Source: Nemertoderma westbladi (lineage: Eukaryota; Xenacoelomorpha; Nemertodermatida; Nemertodermatidae). From it: 64,000 nt of DNA. The translations under genes and the position numbers were made by a program. The notes below the pieces were generated by a model. It was given only the letters and a program-made list of their open reading frames with translations, was not told where the DNA came from and did not search any database. The stretch is taken from assembly GCA_032718475.1 (NCBI GenBank), contig JAUCBJ010007785.1:62001-126000 (forward strand). Reading direction: 5' to 3'. Positions 54,901 through 64,000 of this stretch are shown piece after piece. The number at the start of each line of letters is the position of its first letter. Position 1 is the stretch's first letter.

Positions 54901-57900
54901 TGGATAAGGTTTGGTAGGTCAAAAAATTAACTAATTGGATAAGGTTTGGTGGGTCTCAGAATGAACTATTTGGATAAGGTTTGGTAGGTCTCAGAATGAA
55001 CTAATTGGGTAAGGTTTGGTAGGTCTCAGTATGAACTATTTGGATAAGGTTTGGTAGGTATCAGAATGAACTAATTGGATAAGGTATGGTAGGTCTCAGA
55101 ATGAACTAATTGGATAAGGTTTGGTGGGTCTCAGAATTAACTAATTGGGTAAGGTTTGGTAGGTCTCAGAATGAACTAATTGGATAAGGTTTGGTAGGTC
55201 AAAAAAATTAACTAATTGGATAAGGTTTGGTGGGTCTCAGAATTAACTAATTGGATAAGGTTTGGTAGGTCTCAGAATGAACTATTTGGATAAGGTTTGG
55301 TAGGTCTCAGAATGAACTATTTGGATAAGGTTTGGTAGGTCTCAGAATGAACTATTTGGATAAGGTTTGGTAGGTATCAGAATGAACTAATTGGATAAGG
55401 TATGGTAGGTCTCAGAATGAAACTAATTGGATAAGGTTTGGTAGGTCTCAGAATGAACTAATTGGATAAGGTTTGGTAGGTCTCAAAATGAACTATTTGG
55501 ATAAGGTTTGGTAGGTCAAAAAAATGAACTATTTGGATAAGGTTTGGTAGGTCTCAGAATGAACTAATTGGATAAGGTTTGGTGGGTCTCAGAATGAACT
55601 AATTGGGTAAGGTTTGGTAGGTCAAAAAATTAACTAATTGGATAAGGTTTGGTAGGTCCCAAAATGAACTAATTGGGTAAGGTTTGGTAGGTCAAAAAAA
55701 TTAACTAATTGGATAAGGTTTGGTGGGTCTCAGAATGAACTAATTGGGTAAGGTTTGGTAGGTCTCAGAATGAACTAATTGGATAAGGTTTGGTAGGTCT
55801 CAAAATGAACTATTTGGATAAGGTTTGGTAGGTCTCAAAATTAACTAATTGGGTAAGGTTTGGTAGGTCTCAGAATTAACTAATTGGATAAGGTTTGGTG
55901 GGTCTCAGAATGAACTAATTGGGTAAGGTTTGGTAGGTCTCAGAATGAACTAATTGGATAAGGTTTGGTAGGTCTCAGAATGAACTAATTGGATAAGGTT
56001 TGGTAGGTCTCAGAATGAACTAATTGGATAAGGTTTGGTAGGTCTCAAAATGAACTATTTGGGTAAGGTTTGGTAGGTCTCAGAATGAACTAATTGGATA
56101 AGGTTTGGTAGGTCTCAGAATGAACTAATTGGATAAGGTTTGGTGGGTCTCAGAATGAACTAATTGGATAAGGTTTGGTAGGTCTCAAAATTAACTAATT
56201 GGGTAAGGTTTGGTAGGTCTCAGAATGAACTAATTGGATAAGGTTTGGTGGGTCTCAGAATGAACTAATTGGGTAAGGTTTGGTAGGTCTCAGAATGAAC
56301 TAATTGGATAAGGTTTGGTAGGTATCAGAATGAACTATTTGGATAAGGTTTGGTAGGTCTCAGAATGAACTATTTGGATAAGTTTTGGTAGGTCAAAAAA
56401 ATTAACTAATTGGATAAGGTTTGGTAGGTCAAAACAATGAACTAATTGGATAAGGTTTGGTAGGTCCCAAAACGAACTAATTGGGTAAGGTTTGGTAGGT
56501 CAAAAAAATTAACTAATTGGATAAGGTTTGGTGGGTCTCAGAATGAACTAATTGGGTAAGGTTTGGTAGGTCTCAGAATTAACTATTTGGATAAGGTTTG
56601 GTAGGTCTCAGAATGAACTAATTGGATAAGGTTTGGTAGGTCTCAGAATGAACTAATTGGATATGGTTTGGTAGGTCTCAGAATGAACTATTTGGATAAG
56701 GTTTGGTAGGTCTCAAAATGAACTATTTGGATAAGGTTTGGTAGGTCAAAAAAATGAACTAATTGGATAAGGTTTGGTGGTTCTCAGAATGAACTAATTG
56801 GATAAGGTTTGGTAGGTCTCAGAATGAACTACTAATTGGATAAGGTTTGGTGGGTCTCAAAATTAACTAATTGGGTAAGGTTTGGTAGGTCTCAGAATGA
56901 ACTAATTGGATAAGGTTTGGTAGGTCTCAGAATGAACTAATTGGATAAGGTTTGGTAGGTCTCAGAATGAACTAATTGGATAAGGTTTGGTAGATCTCAG
57001 AATGAACTATTTGGATAAGGTTTGGTGGGTCTCAGAATGAACTAATTGGGTAAGGTTTGGTAGGTCCCAAAATGAACTAATTGGATAAGGTTTGGTGGGT
57101 CTCAGAATGAACTAATTGGGTAAGGTTTGGTAGGTCTCAGAATGAACTAATTGGATAAGGTTTGGTAGATCTCAGAATGAACTATTTGGATAAGGTTTGG
57201 TAGGTCTCAAAATGAACTATTTGGATAAGGTTTGGTAGGTCTCAAAATGAACTATTTGGATAAGGTTTGGTAGGTCTCAAAATTAACTAATTGGGTAAGG
57301 TTTGGTAGGTCTCAGAATTAACTAATTGGATAAGGTTTGGTGGGTCTCAGAATGAACTAATTGGGTAAGGTTTGGTAGGTCTCAGAATGAACTAATTGGA
57401 TAAGGTTTGGTAGGTATCAGAATGAACTATTTGGATAAGGTTTGGTAGGTCTCAGAATGAACTATTTGGATAAGTTTTGGTAGGTCAAAAAAATTAACTA
57501 ATTGGATAAGGTTTGGTAGGTCAAAAAAATGAACTATTTGGATAAGGTTTGGTAGGTCAAAAAAATGAACTAATTGGATAAGGTTTGGTGGGTCTCAGAA
57601 TGAACTAATTGGGTAAGGTTTGGTAGGTCTCAGAATGAACTATTTGGATAAGGTTTGGTAGGTCTCAGAATGAACTAATTGGATAAGGTTTGGTAGGTAT
57701 CAGAATGAACTATTTGGATAAGGTTTGGTAGGTCTCAAAATGAACTATTTGGATAAGGTTTGGTAGGTCTCAAAATTAACTAATTGGGTAAGGTTTGGTA
57801 GGTCTCAGAATTAACTAATTGGATAAGGTTTGGTGGGTCTCAGAATGAACTAATTGGGTAAGGTTTGGTAGGTCTCAGAATGAACTAATTGGATAAGGTT

Positions 57901-60900
57901 TGGTAGGTATCAGAATGAACTATTTGGATAAGGTTTGGTAGGTCTCAAAATGAACTATTTGGATAAGGTTTGGTAGGTCTCAAAATTAACTAATTGGGTA
58001 AGGTTTGGTAGGTCTCAGAATTAACTAATTGGATAAGGTTTGGTGGGTCTCAGAATGAACTAATTGCATAAGGTTTGGTAGGTCTCAGAATGAACTACTA
58101 ATTGGATAAGGTTTGGTGGGTCTCAGAATGAACTAATTGGATAAGGTTTGGTAGGTCTCAAAATTAACTAATTGGGTAAGGTTTGGTAGGTCTCAAAATG
58201 AACTAATTGGGTAAGGTTTGGTAGGTCTCAGAATGAACTAATTGGATAAGGTTTGGTGGGTCTCAGAATGAACTAATTGGATAAGGTTTGGTAGGTCTCA
58301 AAATTAACTAATTGGGTAAGGTTTGGTAGGTCTCAAAATGAACTAATTGGGTAAGGTTTGGTAGGTCTCAAAATGAACTAATTGGGTAAGGTTTGGTAGG
58401 TCTCAGAATGAACTAATTGGATAAGGTTTGGTGGGTCTCAGAATGAACTAATTGGATAAGGTTTGGTAGGTCTCAAAATTAACTAATTGGGTAAGGTTTG
58501 GTAGGTCTCAAAATGAACTAATTGGGTAAGGTTTGGTAGGTCTCAGAATGAACTAATTGGATAAGGTTTGGTGGGTCTCAGAATGAACTAATTGGATAAG
58601 GTTTGGTAGGTCTCAGAATGAACTAATTGGGTAAGGTTTGGTAGGTCTCAGAATGAACTAATTGGATAAGGTTTGGTAGGTCTCAGAATGAACTATTTGG
58701 ATAAGGTTTGGTAGGTCTCAAAATGAACTATTTGGATAAGGTTTGGTAGGTCTCAAAATTAACTAATTGGGTAAGGTTTGGTAGGTCTCAGAATGAACTA
58801 ATTGGATAAGGTTTGGTAGGTCTCAGAATGAACTAATTGGGTAAGGTTTGGTAGGTCTCAGAATGAACTAATTGGATAAGGTTTGGTGGGTCTCAGAATG
58901 AACTAATTGGATAAGGTTTGGTAGGTCTCAGAATTAACTAATTGGATAAGGTTTGGTAGGTCTCAAAATGAACTATTTGGATAAGGTTTGGTAGGTCTCA
59001 AAATAACTATTTGGATAAGGTTTGGTAGGTCTCAAAATGAACTAATTGGGTAAGGTTTGGTAGGTCTCAGAATGAACTAATTGGATAAGGTTTGGTAGGT
59101 CTCAGAATGAACTAATTGGATAAGGTTTGGTAGGTCTCAGAATTAACTAATTGGGTAAGGTTTGGTAGGTCTCAGAATGAACTAATTGGATAAGTTTTGG
59201 TAGGTCTCAGAATGAACTAATTGGATAAGGTTTGGTAGGTCTCAGAATGAACTATTTGGATAAGGTTTGGTGGGTCTCAAAATGAACTAATTGGGTAAGG
59301 TTTGGTGGGTCTCAGAATGAACTAATTGGGTAAGGTTTGGTAGGTCTCAGAATGAACTAATTGGGTAAGGTTTGGTAGGTCTCAAAATGAACTATTTGGA
59401 TAAGGTTTGGTAGGTCTCAGAATGAACTATTTGGATAAGGTTTGGTAGGTCTCAGAATGAACTAATTGGGTAAGGTTTGGTAGGTCTCAGAATGAACTAT
59501 TTGGATAAGGTTTGGTGGGTCTCAAAATGAACTAATTGGGTAAGGTTTGGTGGGTCTCAGAATGAACTAATTGGGTAAGGTTTGGTAGGTCTCAGAATGA
59601 ACTAATTGGGTAAGGTTTGGTAGGTCTCAAAATGAACTATTTGGATAAGGTTTGGTAGGTCTCAGAATGAACTAATTGGATAAGGTTTGGTAGGTCTCAG
59701 AATGAACTAATTGGATAAGGTTTGGTAGGTCAAAAAAATTAACTAATTGGATAAGGTTTGGTAGGTCTCAGAATGAACTAATTGGATAAGGTTTGGTAGG
59801 TCTCAGAATGAACTAATTGGATAAGGTTTGGTAGGTCTCAGAATGAACTAATTGGATAAGGTTTGGTAGGTCTCAGAATGAACTAATTGGATAAGGTTTG
59901 GTAGGTCTCAGAATGAACTAATTGGATAAGGTTTGGTAGGTCTCAGAATGAACTAATTGGGTAAGTTTTGGTAGGTCTCAGAATGAACTATTTGGATAAG
60001 GTTTGGTAGGTCTCAGAATTAACTAATTGGATAAGGTTTGGTAGGTCTCAGAATGAACTAATTGGATAAGGTTTGGTAGGTCAAAAAAATTAACTAATTG
60101 GATAAGGTTTGGTAGGTCTCAGAATGAACTAATTGGATAAGGTTTGGTAGGTCTCAGAATGAACTAATTGGATAAGGTTTGGTAGGTCTCAGAATGAACT
60201 AATTGGATAAGGTTTGGTAGGTATCAGAATGAACTATTTGGATAAGGTTTGGTAGGTCTCAGAATGAACTATTTGGATAAGTTTTGGTAGGTCAAACAAA
60301 TTAACTAATTGGATAAGGTTTGGTAGGTCAAAAAAATGAACTATTTGGATAAGGTTTGGTAGGTCAAAAAAATGAACTAATTGGATAAGGTTTGGTGGGT
60401 CTCAGAATGAACTAATTGGGTAAGGTTTGGTAGGTCTCAGAATGAACTATTTGGATAAGGTTTGGTAGGTCTCAGAATGAACTAATTGGATAAGGTTTGG
60501 TAGGTATCAGAATGAACTATTTGGATAAGGTTTGGTAGGTCTCAAAATGAACTATTTGGATAAGGTTTGGTAGATCTCAAAATTAACTAATTGGGTAAGG
60601 TTTGGTAGGTCTCAGAATTAACTAATTGGATAAGGTTTGGTGGGTCTCAGAATGAACTAATTGGGTAAGGTTTGGTAGGTCTCAGAATGAACTAATTGGA
60701 TAAGGTTTGGTAGGTATCAGAATGAACTATTTGGATAAGGTTTGGTAGGTCTCAAAATGAACTATTTGGATAAGGTTTGGTAGGTCTCAAAATTAACTAA
60801 TTGGGTAAGGTTTGGTAGGTCTCAGAATTAACTAATTGGATAAGGTTTGGTGGGTCTCAGAATGAACTAATTGCATAAGGTTTGGTAGGTCTCAGAATGA

Positions 60901-63900
60901 ACTACTAATTGGATAAGGTTTGGTGGGTCTCAGAATGAACTAATTGGATAAGGTTTGGTAGGTCTCAAAATTAACTAATTGGGTAAGGTTTGGTAGGTCT
61001 CAAAATGAACTATTTGGATAAGGTTTGGTAGGTCTCAAAATGAACTATTTGGATAAGGTTTGGTAGGTCTCAAAATTAACTAATTGGGTAAGGTTTGGTA
61101 GGTCTCAGAATTAACTAATTGGATAAGGTTTGGTGGGTCTCAGAATGAACTAATTGGGTAAGGTTTGGTAGGTCTCAGAATGAACTAATTGGATAAGGTT
61201 TGGTAGGTATCAGAATGAACTATTTGGATAAGGTTTGGTAGGTCTCAGAATGAACTATTTGGATAAGTTTTGGTAGGTCAAAAAAATTAACTAATTGGAT
61301 AAGGTTTGGTAGGTCAAAAAAATGAACTATTTGGATAAGGTTTGGTAGGTCAAAAAAATGAACTAATTGGATAAGGTTTGGTGGGTCTCAGAATGAACTA
61401 ATTGGGTAAGGTTTGGTAGGTCTCAGAATGAACTACTTGGATAAGGTTTGGTAGGTCTCAGAATGAACTAATTGGATAAGGTTTGGTAGGTATCAGAATG
61501 AACTATTTGGATAAGGTTTGGTAGGTCTCAAAATGAACTATTTGGATAAGGTTTGGTAGGTCTCAAAATTAACTAATTGGGTAAGGTTTGGTAGGTCTCA
61601 GAATTAACTAATTGGATAAGGTTTGGTGGGTCTCAGAATGAACTAATTGGGTAAGGTTTGGTAGGTCTCAGAATGAACTAATTGGATAAGGTTTGGTAGG
61701 TATCAGAATGAACTATTTGGATAAGGTTTGGTAGGTCTCAAAATGAACTATTTGGATAAGGTTTGGTAGGTCTCAAAATTAACTAATTGGGTAAGGTTTG
61801 GTAGGTCTCAGAATTAACTAATTGGGTAAGGTTTGGTAGGTCTCAGAATGAACTAATTGGATAAGGTTTGGTGGGTCTCAGAATGAACTAATTGGATAAG
61901 GTTTGGTAGGTCTCAAAATTAACTAATTGGGTAAGGTTTGGTAGGTCTCAGAATGAACTAATTGGATAAGGTTTGGTGGGTCTCAGAATGAACTAATTGG
62001 GTAAGGTTTGGTAGGTCTCAGAATGAACTAATTGGATAAGGTTTGGTAGGTATCAGAATGAACTATTTGGATAAGGTTTGGTAGGTCTCAGAATGAACTA
62101 TTTGGATAAGTTTTGGTAGGTCAAAAAAATTAACTAATTGGATAAGGTTTGGTAGGTCAAAACAATGAACTAATTGGATAAGGTTTGGTAGGTCCCAAAA
62201 CGAACTAATTGGGTAAGGTTTGGTAGGTCAAAAAAATTAACTAATTGGATAAGGTTTGGTGGGTCTCAGAATGAACTAATTGGGTAAGGTTTGGTAGGTC
62301 TCAGAATTAACTATTTGGATAAGGTTTGGTAGGTCTCAGAATGAACTAATTGGATAAGGTTTGGTAGGTCTCAGAATGAACTAATTGGATATGGTTTGGT
62401 AGGTCTCAGAATGAACTATTTGGATAAGGTTTGGTAGGTCTCAAAATGAACTATTTGGATAAGGTTTGGTAGGTCAAAAAAATGAACTAATTGGATAAGG
62501 TTTGGTGGTTCTCAGAATGAACTAATTGGATAAGGTTTGGTAGGTCTCAGAATGAACTACTAATTGGATAAGGTTTGGTGGGTCTCAAAATTAACTAATT
62601 GGGTAAGGTTTGGTAGGTCTCAGAATGAACTAATTGGATAAGGTTTGGTAGGTCTCAGAATGAACTAATTGGATAAGGTTTGGTAGGTCTCAGAATGAAC
62701 TAATTGGATAAGGTTTGGTAGATCTCAGAATGAACTATTTGGATAAGGTTTGGTGGGTCTCAGAATGAACTAATTGGGTAAGGTTTGGTAGGTCCCAAAA
62801 TGAACTAATTGGATAAGGTTTGGTGGGTCTCAGAATGAACTAATTGGGTAAGGTTTGGTAGGTCTCAGAATGAACTAATTGGATAAGGTTTGGTAGGTCT
62901 CAGAATGAACTATTTGGATAAGGTTTGGTAGGTCTCAAAATGAACTATTTGGATAAGGTTTGGTAGGTCTCAAAATGAACTATTTGGATAAGGTTTGGTA
63001 GGTCTCAAAATTAACTAATTGGGTAAGGTTTGGTAGGTCTCAGAATGAACTAATTGGATAAGGTTTGGTAGGTCTCAGAATGAACTAATTGGATAAGGTT
63101 TGGTAGGTCTCAGAATGAACTATTTGGATAAGGTTTGGTAGGTCCATCAGAAATTGAACTAATTGTGGATAAGGTTTGGTAGGTCTCAGAATTACTAATT
63201 GGATAAGGTTTGGTGGGTCTCAAATAACTAATTGGGTAAGGTTTGGTAGGTCTCAGAATGAACTAATTGGATAAGGTTTGGTAGGTCTCAGAATGAACTA
63301 ATTGGATAAGGTTTGGTAGGTCTCAGAATGAACTAATTGGATAAGGTTTGGTAGTCTCAGAATGAACTATTGGATAAGGTTTGGTGGGTCTCAGAATGAA
63401 CTAATTGGGTAAGGTTTGGTAGGTCCCAAAATGAACTAATTGGATAAGGTTTGGTGGGTCTCAGAATGAACTAATTGGGTAAGGTTTGGTAGGTCTCAGA
63501 ATGAACTATTTGGATAAGGTTTGGTAGGTCTCAAAATGAACTATTTGGATAAGGTTTGGTAGGTCTCAAAATGAACTATTTGGATAAGGTTTGGTAGGTC
63601 TCAAAATTAACTAATTGGGTAAGGTTTGGTAGGTCTCAGAATTAACTAATTGGATAAGGTTTGGTGGGTCTCAGAATGAACTAATTGGGTAAGGTTTGGT
63701 AGGTCTCAGAATGAACTAATTGGATAAGGTTTGGTAGGTATCAGAATGAACTATTTGGATAAGGTTTGGTAGGTCTCAGAATGAACTATTTGGATAAGTT
63801 TTGGTAGGTCAAAAAAATTAACTAATTGGATAAGGTTTGGTAGGTCAAAAAAATGAACTATTTGGATAAGGTTTGGTAGGTCAAAAAAATGAACTAATTG

Positions 63901-64000
63901 GATAAGGTTTGGTGGGTCTCAGAATGAACTAATTGGGTAAGGTTTGGTAGGTCTCAGAATGAACTATTTGGATAAGGTTTGGTAGGTCTCAGAATGAACT
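51931..64000 (+). repeat. Second minisatellite array, 35-bp unit, running off the window
   Basis: The unit begins TGAACTAATTGGATAAGGTT and continues TGGTAGGTCTCAGAA; about 340 copies are present. Recurrent variants: CTAATT/CTATTT, GGATAAGG/GGGTAAGG, GGTAGG/GGTGGG, CTCAGAA/CTCAAAA/CCCAAAA, an A-rich form (GGTCAAAAAAATG, 36 bp) and an ACTACTAATT form (38 bp). Frames are short because the unit carries stop codons (TAA, TGA). It has no sequence similarity to the first array. Higher-order duplications are evident: an offset of 1,249 bp (TTTAGTAGG at 53369 and 54618), one of 2,807 bp (TTGCATAAGG at 58064 and 60871) and one of 5,728 bp (GGTCCCAAAACG at 56463 and 62191; GGATATGG at 56659 and 62387). 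Confidence 0.97.

Overview
This is animal (metazoan) nuclear DNA, almost certainly from an invertebrate. The evidence is a spliced-looking rhodopsin-type GPCR exon, minus-strand exons with GT/AG splice sites, an intact BEL/Pao LTR retrotransposon (a metazoan group), a 5'-truncated LINE with poly(A) tail and target duplication, a piggyBac-type MITE and very large minisatellites. I see no bacterial operon, CRISPR or plasmid signal. The phylum cannot be fixed from the sequence.

Layout. 1-1860: remnant of a retroelement-like gene with a Pao-peptidase-like motif, then purine-rich repeats and a possible LTR. 1861-5656: AT-rich non-coding DNA with a perfect 28-bp hairpin and the last exon of a minus-strand GPCR (3840-4545). 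5660-6273: a foldback/MITE-like element with poly-C/poly-G ends. 6254-32556: about 25 kb of a 35-39 bp minisatellite (about 700 units), split at 22713-23863 by a LINE fragment; a block of about 5.1 kb within it is tandemly duplicated. 33147-49428: a complete BEL/Pao element with 2,095-bp LTRs, 5-bp target duplication GATGG, gag, pol and a third ORF. 49711-50385: piggyBac-like MITE. 50507-51377: two short minus-strand exons of an unidentified gene. 51548-51794: a 46-bp tandem repeat. 51931-64000: a second, unrelated minisatellite, also with a 35-bp unit, running off the window.

How the parts relate. The host genes (GPCR exon, minus-strand exons) are small islands among repeats. The first minisatellite shares a 21-bp core with both outer ends of the adjacent foldback element, in inverted orientation, so it probably grew from one end of that element. 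The LINE is present in only one of the two duplicated satellite blocks, which dates it after that duplication. The BEL/Pao element looks young (about six LTR differences by eye, no premature stops in gag or pol) and could be autonomous. Its unusual points are a +1 frame relation between gag and pol, a third ORF of unknown function, six dispersed copies of an 18-bp palindrome, and two stem-loops with the same loop and a compensatory stem change.
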